A DNA stretch of 64,000 nucleotides, from NCBI RefSeq assembly GCF_028640845.1, contig NC_080540.1, positions 162,881,438 through 162,945,437 of the forward strand, given 5' to 3'. The notes beneath the pieces were generated by a model. That model was not told where the DNA came from. It did no database searches and worked only from the letters and a program-made list of their open reading frames with translations. This DNA is from Ahaetulla prasina. Its lineage: Eukaryota; Chordata; Lepidosauria; Squamata; Colubridae. Shown here in pieces: positions 53,941 through 64,000 of the stretch (positions are counted from its first letter, which is position 1; each line of letters starts with the position of its first letter). The position numbers and the translations under genes are program-made.

Positions 53941-54762
53941 CAAAGACAGCTGTGTGGTCTTGGGGAAGGCGGAAGCTAGGGCATTCAAGGGTAAAAACCT
54001 TTTGTCCAGCGATAGCCTCCTATTCAATACAATGGCACGTTGCCATTAGTGCTAGTTGTGATGCATCTCCCTACGGGTGGGGCTGTGCTCAGCCACAGAT
54101 TGCCAAATGGAACAGAAGCCCCTATAGCGTATTACTCCCGAACAATGTCTTGGCCGAAAGGAACTATAGTCAGCTAGATAGGAAGCATTGGCTATAGTCT
54201 CCGGGGTAAAGAAATTCCACGAATATGTTTTTGGACGTGACTTGAGATAGTCACGGACCATAGACCCTACTAGGCCTATTGGCGGGCGACGCACGCCCGT
54301 GGACCCGATGGACCATTTTCCTGGCGGCATACTCTTACAAATTGCTTCACCGGCCAGGAAAGGACTTAGGGCATGCGGACGCCCTGAGCAGATGCCCGTT
54401 ACCGGAGGCCATCGAAGACCCTACCCCCGGGGCACCCGTTCTGCTAATTGACTCTTTGGACTCTGGCCCAGTCACGTCCAAGGAAGTGGCTAGGGCATCT
54501 TACAAGGACATTACAATAAGGACTGTAATGGGTTGGGTTCAAAGGGGATGGCCCGCCGGTGAGCGTTTCAGAATTTGTAAAGCGAAAGAGTATCGGTTCA
54601 AGGGGTGTCTGTTATGGGGATAGGGTGGTGATCCCAGAGAAATTACGGAAAAGTATTGGAACTCCTGCATGGGCCACCTGAATGAAGGGTTTAGCAAGGA
54701 GCTATGTGTGGTGGCCCTTGATGGACAAGGAAATTAGCGACAGGGTAGGAAATGCCAAGCTC
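53941..54762 (+). pseudogene. Gypsy 2 RNase H to integrase N-terminal region, broken
   Basis: ISASCDASPYGWGCAQP has the first RNase H Asp, and HRPGKDLGHADALSRCP its end. The integrase zinc-binding region follows in fragments up to the L1 insertion. Confidence 0.7.
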
Positions 54763-55539
54763 AGAGTCAAGGCCACGGGCCATGACCGTGGTGGGTTCAC
54801 TTCACAGGGCTTAATAATGAAGATTTATGAGGATTAATGCTGTTTGGAATGCACCGTTATGGATGAAAGTTAATAAATCATGAAGTGGAAGTGTTAATAG
54901 CCCAGCAGACTGAATTTAAAACTGGTAGGTCATCTGAAACTGCTTGAATTAAGGAGTTTTTACTCGTGGGATGACGAACTGGCAGATACAATGAGTTTGG
55001 AATAAACTGCTGTCTTTTGCTTTCCTTATTATAATTATCGTGTTCTGTGTTAAATGCTGAGGCTAAGGAATATCAAAGACTGAATTTGCTAATGAGAAGA
55101 ATTTTAATTGAAGAGATCGATCTTTTGTGCTGGACTGACTGGCTGACTGGCTGAAGAAGATTTTATTAGGTGGATAATTTTTTTAATTATTTTTCTTTTG
55201 AGAGGAAATTAATAGCTTGTTTATATTACAGAAAACAAAAAGGACTTTGTTTTGAAGTTCAAGCTGGTTTGTTTTTTTTTTCTCTGCCGACGTGGAGAAA
55301 AATGGCGCTGATTAAGCTGTGAGGTAATTGTGTTTCTTTGTGGAGTGAATATGACTCATAAGTTACTGATAAGCTACTAACGAGTGCAAATAAGCGTTTC
55401 CTTCAATTAAAGATTGTCGTCCCTTGATCTTCATCAAGACCCTCTGTAAAATTGGTTTGACTGCTGTCCTTTGATCTTCACTAAGACTCTTTGAAAAATT
55501 GGAATCCCAGTTTGAGAAATTTTTGGTTTTTTTTTTCAA

Positions 55540-56520
55540 AATGACTCAACAACTTTCAGAAAGCAGCAAATTGCTGCAGCTTTAAATAAAATTGGGGAAA
55601 AATAGCAGCACTATCAGGCGTATAGATAATTTGACATTTAAACTGACATCCGAAGTGCAAAATTTAAAGAGATATGAATGATAACTTTGCTAAACAAAAA
55701 AAGACAATGATTAAAGATGAAATGGAGCAGCTGCATGTGCATGAGGCAAAAGTAGATCGGCAAATTGGCAAAATATTTTATAAAAATGAGCAGCAAGATA
55801 AGAGAATTTGTCTTTTGGAAGAAGAGATGGAAATATAATTTTGTTATCAGAGGAATCTCGGAAGAAAGGAAGATAAATTGAAACAGCGGGTTTTGAAATG
55901 GATTAATGATTTGGATACGCAACTTACGTTCACAATAGCAGACCTGGCAAGCGTTTTAGAATTGGATATAGAAGGCAAAATGGTTCTAACAGGAATGTGC
56001 TTGTCAGGTTCGCAAATCTTGGTGATAAGTTGGAAGTTATGGCCAAGTTAAGAGAGTTGGGAGATGCTTTGAAGTTTGAAGGAAGACTATTCAAGTCTTC
56101 CCGGATATATCAAGAGAAGAAAGGGCATGGAGATTTTTTAAAACCAATTACAAAAGTTTTGAGAGATAATGGAATTAAATACAATTGAGGCCACCACAAC
56201 AATTGAAATTTTTATAAAGGAAGGATCGTACAATCACCCCAGATATAGATGCATTATTATATTTACAGCTTGGACTGATTGAGATGGAGGATTTAATGGA
56301 GATAAAAGATCAAATGCTTCAGATGGGTGGAACATGTGAAACATCAATCTCAGAAGAAGAAAAAGGGGCTATTGGAGGCAAGACTCAAAGGGTTAAAGAG
56401 GAAAGAAATATCACCTGTGTTGGTTGAACAGAAGAAGAGTCGTGAGGATACAGTAGGAGAAGAAGCAGATAAGAGTCTTGGAAAATATGAAGCTGAATCG
56501 GGTCATCGCTATCTTTTTTG
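55540..56520 (+). pseudogene. L1 ORF1, broken
   Basis: Starts near MTQQLSESSKLLQ, then a Lys/Glu-rich coiled-coil-like stretch at 55670-55840. FVIRGISEERKDKLKQR begins the RNA-binding domain and LVRFANLGDKLEVMAKLRE (about 55997) with FLKPITKVLRDNGIKYN is its C-terminal part, typical of L1 ORF1p. At least two frameshifts. Confidence 0.75.
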
Positions 56521-56749
56521 AGTGATGAATTTAAATAGACAGCCGAAAAAGTGCCGGCATTGGCACGTCCTCTCCCCATTCTCTTTATAGAGGCGAAACC
56601 GATGAGGATGTGGGGAAGAAGATTGTTTGTATTTTATTGTTTGTTTTGTTTTTCTGTTTTCTTATTGTTGTTTATATGGTAGTTTAATGTCGTGGTGGGG
56701 GCACAGAAAGGAAGATGCGGGATAGGATTAAAAATTTATATTTTAAATG

Positions 56750-57800
56750 GGAGTTATAAAAATAATGTCATGGAATGTGAAGGTACAGGAATCAGATTAA
56801 AGAAGAAGATTGGAGCTTAAGATTAAAAGGATTTACCAGACATTTTATTTTACAAGAAACCCATCAGAAATCTGAAGATTCAAATAGAATGTATATAAAA
56901 GGTATGCAAATATATGAAAAAGCATTTGGAACTTCAAAAGCTAGAGGAGTTGCAACACTGATATCAGATAGGGTGTACTTTGAAAACATAAGGTAATTTT
57001 GGATGAAGATGGAAGATATGTAATAATTGTTGGAAATCTTAATGAGGAAAAAGTGACACTTGTTAATTTATATTTACCGAATGAAAAACAAGAGAATTTC
57101 TTGAAAAATAACAAAAATTTTGGAGAATGAAAGTGTAGGAAAGTAATTGTGGCTGGGGATTTTAATTTAATCAGAGATAAAATAGACAGTACTAATCCCA
57201 CCCGCTGTGGAGGAGCAAATAAAATGGGGATTTTAAATATGTGGATGCTTGAACAGCGTGGTTGATGTGGAGAGGTTAAAGGAATTGAGAGTATACACTT
57301 TTTTCTAAGATATATAATACATATTCTAGAATTGATTATATTTTTCTTTCTAAAGATTTGTTGAATAATGTGGATAAGGTAGATGTGGGAATTTTAAAGA
57401 TTCTGATCATGCAGAAGTTATGGTGGACTTAGATTTTAATTTTGAGAAAAAAAAGCTATTGGAGATATGACGAGAAATTGTATAAAATGAAAAGGATAAA
57501 AAATGGATACTTAAAAAATTGGAGGAAAGTTGGAGATTAAATGATAACGGGGAGGTTAAATTTGAAATTGTTTGGGATGCGATGAAAGCGGTGTTTAGAG
57601 GGGAGAGTATTAAATTATCAAGTAGGAAATATAAAAATTATAAAATTAAAATGGAAAGAGATAAAAATAAGATTAAAGAATTGGAAAATCAATTTTGCTT
57701 ACTAAAGAAAAAAAAATTCTTCAGGAGCTTAATATGTTAAGAAATAAAATGATAGAAGAAGATACAGAGTTAGTAAAAAGAAATTTGAGATTTTTAAATA
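56750..57800 (+). pseudogene. L1 ORF2 endonuclease region, broken
   Basis: Opens with IKIMSWNVKG, the conserved start of the apurinic-type endonuclease. Fragments resembling FILQETHQKSED (about 56850) and VVAGDFNLIRDK (about 57150) give the expected catalytic neighbourhoods. Four or more frameshifts. Confidence 0.7.
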
Positions 57801-57809
57801 GGAATTTTT

Positions 57810-58685
57810 TTGAATTTAGTAATAGAAATTCTAAATTATTGGCAAAGATGGCGAAAGATAAAAGAGAGAAGAGAAATTGGAGTTTTGATAGATGATAGAG
57901 GTATAAGATGTTATAAAAAATTAGAGAAATGTGAAGTGGTTAGAAACTTTTTTCAGAATCTATATTCAAAGAAACCAATTAATCGGGGAAAATTGCAAAG
58001 CTATTTAGAAAAGTATGTGGTGAAAATTGATCAAACATATAAGGAATTGATGGAAGAAGATATAACACAAGATGAGATTAATGGAATAATACAAAAATTA
58101 AAATTAGGGAAAGCTCCAGGTGAGGATGGATTACCTGTTGAGTTTTATAAAGAATTTAAAGAATTAATAATACCAAGACTGCAAAAATTATTCAATGGAA
58201 TATTACATGGTGGGGAAGTACCTTCGTCATGGAATAGAACGGTGATATCCCTAATTCCTAAACCAGATAAAGATTTAGAAAGGATTGAGTCCTATCGGCC
58301 CATTTCTTTAATTAATCAGGATGCAAAGATATTTACTGCTATTATAAGTAATAGATTAAATAGATTTATAGATAGATATATAAGTTATAATCAAGTAGGC
58401 TTTGTGAAGGGTAGATACATGAGTGATATTGTTAATTACTGTGCGTATGGTATCCGGATAGTGGTAAAAATACTTAAAGGTGAAGATAATTATTGGAGAG
58501 ATTTAGAGTTAAGGGATATAGAGGAATTTGGATCAAGGTGGTTTTTAGATAAAGCAAATTTAAAATGTGTAAGTAGAAGTTATTGGTTAAAGGGATTAAG
58601 TAAAATGTGGAACAAATTTGTTAAAATTTTAATTCCGGATATAATCTTTTTGGGGGAGACAACTGGAATTTGGCGATTAAAATAA
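57810..58685 (+). pseudogene. L1 ORF2 reverse transcriptase, internally deleted
   Basis: 291 open codons. LKLGKAPGEDGLPVEFYKEF near residue 95, then WNRTVISLIPKPDKDLERIE, SYRPISLINQDAKIFTAIIS and NQVGFVKGRYMSDIV are L1 RT blocks 0-3. Straight after that the sequence jumps to the post-RT region (WRDLELRDIEEFGSRWFLDK); the block with the catalytic YADD is missing, a deletion of several hundred bases. Confidence 0.8.
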
Positions 58686-58822
58686 TATAAAACGAATGAA
58701 GTGATTAAAGAGGAAAATATAGAAATTATTAAAGATTGGATAAAAGTTATGGAAATGAAAGGAGGAATAAAGAAATTATTGAAAAATTAGGGTTAAGTTG
58801 GTTTGAAAAATACAGATAGAAA

Positions 58823-59626
58823 ATGGACAAAAAATTAAGGGAAAACTATTCGATAAATAGATGTGAAACTGAATTTGAATATTTAGTATCTCGGATTATG
58901 AAAGATGAAATTGGGCTAAAGGGACTCGTTAGCAGGGTTTATAAGATTATAAACTCTGATGAAAAACTACAAAGAGTGATGAGGATAAATTGGGAAAAAA
59001 ATCTTAATATTGAAATACCAGAGTCAGATTGGAAAGTGAATTGGAATAGTAGAATTATGAGGACTTTATCTATAAGGATTAAAGAGCATAATTAAAAAGT
59101 TGTTTGGAAATGGTATTTGACTCCAGTAAGATTGTCACAAATGGATAAAAAAATTAGTAAAAAATGTTGGAGATGTGATACGGAATTGGGGACTTATGAA
59201 CATATGTGGTATAAATGTGATAAGGTTAAAAAGTTTTGGCAACAATTGGAGAAAATGATATTTGAAATGATGTTCCCCATCATTTCAGTAATAACATTGA
59301 GAGTGGAAACTATATTATTGTTGGTAATTAAGGAAATAGAATTAACAAAATATGAAAAAGAATTGATTAGAATTATTATTATAATAGGTAGAATTATAAT
59401 AGCTAGATATTGGAAATTAGATGTGATTTTTAGAATAGAAGAGTGGAATTCTGAAATGTGGAAATTAGCTTTAAATGATAAAATGACATGTGATATTAAA
59501 ATTAGAAGTGGTGTGTATAAAGAAGATATTTTCTGGAAGACTTGGAAACCATTTGTGGACTTTGCGCTTGGAACATTGGACGCTTCAGTACCTGTACCTC
59601 GAGAACGTGGATTTTGGCAATCATGA
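58823..59626 (+). pseudogene. L1 ORF2 C-terminal region
   Basis: Two open blocks, 58823-59095 and 59117-59626. The second contains CWRCDTELGTYEHMWYKC, the Cys/His knuckle of the L1 C-terminus, followed by VKKFWQQLEKMIFE. They are separated by one stop and a frame change. Confidence 0.75.
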
Positions 59627-59745
59627 GGATATATCCGAAGACCCAAATCTTCCTTTTATGTATAGCACAAGGGTGTAATAATGTATTTTCTTTTTGTTTG
59701 TTTGTTGCAAAAAAAAAAAAAAAAAATTTAAAAAAAAAAAAAAAA

Positions 59746-60229
59746 AGAGTCAAGGCCACTACCCCCTACGGCCCCAATCAGAGAGTGGGAGAAACCCCAG
59801 GGACCATGGTCTAGGATTCACATCGATTTTGCCGGCCCGTTCCACGGGCAAACCTTTCTAGTGGTAGTAGACGCCTACTCCAAATGGCTAGAAATCATCC
59901 TCATGAGATCCACGACGGCCGAGTCAGTGATCTCAGTCCTGAGGCACCTCTTTGTAACCCATGGGTTGCCAGACACCCTAGTTTCTGACAACGGCCCGCA
60001 ATTCACGGCAACCCAGTTTGAGGGGTACTTGGCGGAGGAGGGCATCAGACATGCCCTCTCGGCGCCTTTCCACCCGGGCATTTAACGGACTTGCAGAACG
60101 TTTGGCCTGAGCGCAAAAGAAGCATTATCTAGGATAAGGCCAGGCGATTGGCAAACAAAAATCAATACCTTCCTAGCAGTCCAACACAGAACCCCCTGTG
60201 TAACAACTGGCCGCAGCCCGGCGGAACTA
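59746..60229 (+). pseudogene. Gypsy 2 integrase core
   Basis: Resumes after the L1: FAGPFHGQTFLVVVDAYSKW has the first catalytic Asp (VVDAYS) and VSDNGPQFTATQFEGYL the second. The frame closes at 60085 (FHPGI then stop) just before the expected NGLAER-type segment with the catalytic Glu, which is shifted out of frame. Confidence 0.85.
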
Positions 60230-60787
60230 TTGATGGGCAGAAAGCTCAGGTGCCCATTAGACCATCTAAACCCAGCGTACACCCCCGATGGGTACAAGGG
60301 GGCACATGGTAAAACAAGAGAAATGGCAGTAGGCGACCCGGTGTGGGCACATAACTATAGCGAGGGCCCAACATGGCTAAGAGGAAAAATCCTCGAGATA
60401 ACCGGGCCAAAATCATATCTGGTAGATATGGAGGATGGCCGGGTCTGGAGACGCCACATAGACCAAATACGCAAACGGGTTACAAGTCAAACAGAAACAA
60501 ATCAGCCAGGCCCTGACTACCAACTGTTTGACTTCACAGCTGACTCAAACCCGGAACAAACGGGGGACTTATCTGAGTCCGATGAGGTCCAGCGACACCA
60601 ACCGGTTCCTCCTGAAGACAGCAGGGACGACTCTGCCAGTAATCCAGGGCCGGATGGCCTAGAGGAGGAGCTAGGAGGAACAAACAGTCCCTCCGGCCAG
60701 CTCGACTCACTCCCAGAAAATGGTTTGCGCAGGTCCGAGAGAATCAGGAGACGCCCAGTCTACTTACGTGACTACGTAGAGAAATAA
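60230..60787 (+). pseudogene. Gypsy 2 integrase C-terminal domain
   Basis: 185 open codons: ELLMGRKLRCPLDHLNP, then VGDPVWAHNYSEGPTWLRG and YLVDMEDGRVWRRHIDQIRK (SH3-like/chromo-like C-terminal domain), ending in an acidic Pro/Ser-rich tail and GLRRSERIRRRPVYLRDYV. It reaches its natural stop 51 bp before the 3' LTR. This is the least damaged part of the element. Confidence 0.85.
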
Positions 60788-60838
60788 GATGCTAATTTTA
60801 TGTAAATGTGGGTACAATGCATTCTGGGAGGGAAGGAG

Positions 60839-61028
60839 TGTAATGTATCTTTAAGAGTTTTGGAGGGAAACTTGGGCGGGAACAAGCACGTTGTTCATTG
60901 GTTGAAGCCTCAGCCAAAACTGTATATAAAGAGGGGTTTTTTCCAGACGGCAGTTGCTGGGTTCACTATAAACTAAAGAGCTGTTGTCACTCACTGGTCT
61001 CCTGCCTCTTTATTGCCCGAATCTAACA
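60839..61028 (+). repeat. Gypsy element 2, 3' LTR
   Basis: 190 bp, TGTAATGTATC to CCCGAATCTAACA, preceded by the polypurine tract at 60824-60838. Confidence 0.9.
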
Positions 61029-61243
61029 CTTCCCCCAGGAGCGGGGAGGGAATGGAGATTTTACAGTATCCAGGGGAAGGATACTGCAAAATCCCCATTT
61101 CCTCTCGATCAGCTGGGATTTAGGAGCAGAGAATAGATGGGGGTGGGGCCAGTCAGAATTTTTTCTACCGGTTCTCTGAACTACTCAAAATTTCCACTAC
61201 TGGTTCTCCAGAACTGGTCAGAACCTGCTGAAACGCATCTCTA
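61029..61243 (+). mobile_element. hAT MITE (H3), right part only
   Basis: Starts abruptly in the interior (AATGGAGATTTTACAGTATC) and runs to the H3 right end (CCAGAACTGGTCAGAACCTG, GAAACGCATCTCTA). The left part is missing at the junction with the LTR. Confidence 0.75.
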
Positions 61244-61317
61244 CAATAAGGCCATGTGCTTATTTCAGGGTTCAAAAAAATATAAGACAGGGGAATTATT
61301 TTCGAGGAAACACGGTA
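61244..61317. mobile_element. M2 MITE, right half only
   Basis: AATAAGGCCATGTGCTTATT to GAGGAAACACGGTA matches the right half of the copy at 62662. The H3 MITE appears to have inserted into it at CAATAAGG. Confidence 0.7.
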
Positions 61318-61751
61318 ATTTCCAAAGGCTCCACTTCCATGCTTTGTTTTGCTTTGTGGATTTTGTTAGTAGAATATTTTACTCTGGGCTGCCTGTTGAT
61401 TTAATGCTTCTTGCTGTTTTTGTTTTTTTTTTAATTTTGCACCCTACCCAGAGTCCACTGGAGGTGAGGGTGAGGGTCAATAAATAAACATTTCAATAAA
61501 TAAACTGTAGAATGTCCTCATATGCAAGCTTTGTGTCACCGTAGGGGGGAAATCACCATGTTTGTGCCAGAATACCTAAAGTTTGGCCTTGGGCTGCCTT
61601 AGCAGCAAGTGGGCAACTAGATTAATGCCTGCATCAAGGAGGACATATCCTCCATGAGCAGTTAGTGGATTATCTTCATGCCATGGTGAGCTGGACATGA
61701 GGATGAGCCCAAACAATAAATATGATCTTGTGTATAGTCAGAACTCAGTGG
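61318..61751. other. Unannotated sequence
   Basis: TTAATTTTGCACCCTACCCA and (AATA)n-like ends near 61470-61505 hint at an old LINE tail. Otherwise nothing. Confidence 0.35.
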
Positions 61752-62090
61752 GGCTTTCATTCTAGCCATTGTCTACCCACTGCAGGATGAAAGCCTGTTC
61801 TGCATATTTCCAACCCATAGAGTCCTGAGCAGTGGTGGGATTCAAGTAATTTACCAACCGGTTCTCTGCCCTAATGATTTATTCCAACAACCAGTTTGCC
61901 AAACTGCTCAGAAAGTTAACAACCGGTTCTCCCGAAGTGGTGCGAACTGCCTGAATCCCACCACCGGTCCTGAGGTTTCATTTGGACCTTCAACACTTGC
62001 TGATGTCGTCACTTCATCTTGTTTTAGGTCTCTTTTGTGGACGCCTTTTATCAAGTGGAATCCATTCTATGACTGCCTTAGTCTGGGGCT
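61752..62090 (+). repeat. Unclassified interspersed repeat, copy 2
   Basis: Matches 2633-2809 at both ends and is split by the H5 MITE at 61830-61966. It ends near TTCTATGACTGCCTTAG, giving the uninterrupted form of the solo-LTR target. Confidence 0.6.
61830..61966. mobile_element. hAT MITE (H5)
   Basis: 137 bp, ends CAGTGGTGGGATTCA and TGAATCCCACCACCG, perfect 8-bp duplication GTCCTGAG on both sides (61822-61829, 61967-61974). Close match to 35613-35749. Confidence 0.9.
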
Positions 62091-62145
62091 TAATCATAAA
62101 TAAATGTCAGGAGCAAGAAACCAGGAAGAAGAGTTTAGTTCAAAT

Positions 62146-62555
62146 TACAGGTAGAGCTCAACTTACAACCGTTCGCTTAGTGGCCATTTGAAGTTACAAC
62201 GGCACTGAAAAAAAGTGATTTATGACCATTTTTTCCACACTTACGACTTTTCCAGCATCCCTACGATCATGTGATCAAAATTCAGACATTTGGCAACTGG
62301 TTCATATTTATGACCGTGACTGTGTCCCAAGCTCATGTGATCATCTTTTGCGACCTTCTCATAAGCACGATCCATGGGGAAGCCGGATTCGCATAACAAC
62401 TGGGTTACTAACAGACTTTATCAATTGCAATTGTTCGCTTAACAAACTTGAGCCAAGAAAGGTCATAAAATGGGGCAAAAGCCACTTAACAAATGTTTCA
62501 CTTAACGACAGAAATGTTGAGCTCAATTGTGATCATAAGTCGAGGGTCACCTGTA
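62146..62555 (+). mobile_element. TA-flanked MITE, family M1
   Basis: TACAGGTAGAGCTCAACTTA to AGTCGAGGGTCACCTGTA. Same orientation as the copy at 561, and the best match to its full length. Confidence 0.8.
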
Positions 62556-62661
62556 CTTCAAGTTTATTACAAGGCTATCTATACGCAAGAATCTGATCTA
62601 CTAATGGTCAGGGCAAATTGGCACTAGATAAGAGTCAATGAACTTCAAGGGAGCCTGGACT

Positions 62662-62800
62662 TACCCTGTTTCCCCCCAAATAAGACACCCCATGATAATA
62701 AGCCCAATTGGACTTTTGAGCACACGGCAATAAGGCCAAGTGCTTATTTCAGGGTTCAAAAAAATATAAGACAGGGTCTTATCTTCAGGGAAATACGATA
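62662..62800. mobile_element. TA-flanked MITE, family M2
   Basis: TACCCTGTTTCCCCCC to GGGAAATACGATA with the interior GATAATAAGCCCAATTGG. Orientation matches the right half at 61244 and is reversed relative to 12910. Confidence 0.75.
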
Positions 62801-62883
62801 GGCCTGTTGTGAGAGTGGAGCGACTCCAAACTGATGATGCCTTTGACCACCTCATCCTTCGGCTCACCCCTAAGTAATTGCAT

Positions 62884-63287
62884 GCAGTCAGTCCTTGACT
62901 TATCACCACAATTCAGACCAGAATATTCATTGCTAAGCAACGATTTATAAAATGAGTTGCATCTGATTTTATGACACTTTCTTTGCCGCAATTGTTAAGC
63001 GAATCACTGCAGTTTTCGTGAATCATGCGGTTGTTAAGTAAATCCTGCTTTTCCCATTTACTTTGGCGGGAAGGTTGCAAATGGTGATCTCATGACCTCA
63101 GGGATGCTGCAACCATCATAAATACTGGTACATGCCAGTTACCAAGTGCCTGAACTTTAATCACATGATGGTGGGAATGCTATGACAGTCGTAAGTGTGA
63201 GGATCACTCACAAGTCATTTTTTCAGTGCCATTGTAAACTCAAATGGTCACTGAATGAATGGTTGTAAATCAAGGGCTACCTGTGTA
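62884..63287 (-). mobile_element. TA-flanked MITE, family M1
   Basis: CAGTCAGTCCTTGACTTATC to AATCAAGGGCTACCTGTGTA. Opposite orientation to the copy at 62146, so the two form a large spaced inverted pair. Confidence 0.8.
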
Positions 63288-63499
63288 AGACAGGAGCCCC
63301 TTTGAGACATTCTCTAAGTTTTGAGAACAAAGCAGAATTCATAACAGATCTGATGATTGATATCTTATGTTATTTTTAATTGCATTTGTTGTATGGAATT
63401 TGTTGTAAATCAGATTTAATCTAGAGGTATTTAGATTCCAGGGAAAGCAGGAGAAATACGGACTCAAGAGAAACACATTCTGCACCAGGAAGAGAAAAA

Positions 63500-64000
63500 G
63501 CTAATTCTGTTGGTTCTGCAACCCAACGAGACAAACACAGACTTTAGAGGATAATTAGAACTGCAGAAAAAATAATTGCTACCAACCTGCCTTCCATTGA
63601 GGACCTGTCTACTGCAGGAGTCAAAAAGAGGGCTGTGAAAATATTTACAGACCCCTCTTATCCTGGACATAAACTGTTTCAACTCCTACCCTCAAAACGA
63701 CGCTACAGAGCACTGCACACCAGAACAACTAGACACAAGAACAGTTTCTTCCCGAATGCCATCACTCTGCTAAACAAATTATTCCCTCAACACTGTCAAA
63801 CTATTTACTAAGTCTGCACTACTATTAATCTTCTCATCATTCCCATCAACCATCTCCTTCCACCTATGACTGTATGACTGTAACTTTGTTGCTTGTATCC
63901 TTATGATTTATATTGATATAAATCAATATATTGATTGATTTCTGATTGCTTATTTGTACCCTATGACTATCATTAAGTGTTGTACCTTATGATTCTTGAC
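63500..64000 (+). pseudogene. CR1-like LINE 3' end, cut by window end
   Basis: Second copy of the element at 44373: NLPSIEDLSTAGVKKRAVKI-like residues, TDPSYPGHKLFQLLPSKRR and TRTTRHKNSFFPNAITLLN. It is less broken around 63764, where it keeps the bases lost at 44692. The window ends before the expected (ATTCT)n tail. Confidence 0.7.

Larger units (their letters stand above)
54777..59745 (+). mobile_element. L1 LINE inserted in Gypsy 2 (5.0 kb)
   Basis: Flanked by a perfect 14-bp duplication AGAGTCAAGGCCAC (54763-54776 and 59746-59759) and ending in an A-rich tail, the signature of target-primed reverse transcription. The element has a 5' UTR of about 750 bp, ORF1 at about 55540-56520, ORF2 at about 56750-59626 and a short 3' UTR. 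Both ORFs are broken by many stops and frameshifts, and part of the RT is deleted. Base composition is much more A-rich than the host Gypsy. It is near full length despite its decay. Confidence 0.9.
51711..61028 (+). mobile_element. Ty3/Gypsy LTR element 2, split by L1
   Basis: LTRs at 51711-51887 and 60839-61028 enclose gag, protease, RT, RNase H and integrase remnants on the plus strand, interrupted by an L1 at 54777-59745. Without the L1 it is about 4.35 kb, like element 1. The primer-site-like TTGGCGGCGAGG follows the 5' LTR and the polypurine tract CTGGGAGGGAAGGAG precedes the 3' LTR. LTRs are related to those of element 1 (both share GTTGCTGGGTTCAC and AGCTGTTGTCACT) but clearly a different subfamily. 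No target duplication is visible: TCCTT before, CTTCC after. Confidence 0.85.

Overview
This window reads as repeat-dense, gene-poor vertebrate nuclear DNA, almost certainly from a squamate reptile and most likely a snake. The evidence is the repeat set: five Sauria-type tRNA SINEs with a BovB-like 3' end, squamate-style BovB/RTE LINE pieces, CR1 and L2 LINE 3' ends, and a CR1-like LINE whose tail runs into an (ATTCT)n microsatellite, a pattern described for snakes. I could not recognise any functional host protein-coding gene, rRNA or tRNA gene. Every open frame with recognisable homology belongs to a retrotransposon. Family calls come from memory of the families and from copy-to-copy comparison inside the window, not from a database search.

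Layout. 0-5 kb: a TA-flanked MITE, a (TGCAY)n microsatellite, a SINE, and a solo LTR (2810-4644, 5-bp duplication GACTG) split by CR1 sequence that is itself split by a SINE. 5-13 kb: CR1 3' ends carrying hAT-type MITEs at the same 8-bp site, Sauria and L2-tailed SINEs, a long foldback repeat and a BovB fragment. 13-23 kb: sparse repeats, an inverted tRNA-SINE structure at 18.1-18.6 kb, and a quieter stretch at 20.5-22.9 kb. 23-27 kb: an L2 nested in a BovB, a possible R4-like LINE hit by a Sauria SINE, a 227-bp (TATGT)n array, and a hAT MITE split by CR1. 27-46 kb: many hAT MITEs with readable 8-bp duplications, a Helitron-like insert inside a CR1, nested SINEs, and a foldback element with a hammerhead-ribozyme-like core. 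46.7-61.0 kb: two related Ty3/Gypsy elements in opposite orientation, the second split by a dead L1. 61-64 kb: MITE fragments and a CR1-like LINE cut by the window end.

The main story is transposon ecology: layered insertions give a relative order of activity, several MITE families share target-site preferences, and SINEs share 3' hairpins with the LINEs that probably moved them. Points worth a second look are the hammerhead-like core at 39.84-39.87 kb, the repeated hAT hits on one CR1 site, the Helitron-in-CR1 insertion, the mismatched flanks of the second Gypsy element, and the odd pattern of near-identical LTRs around badly broken coding regions.
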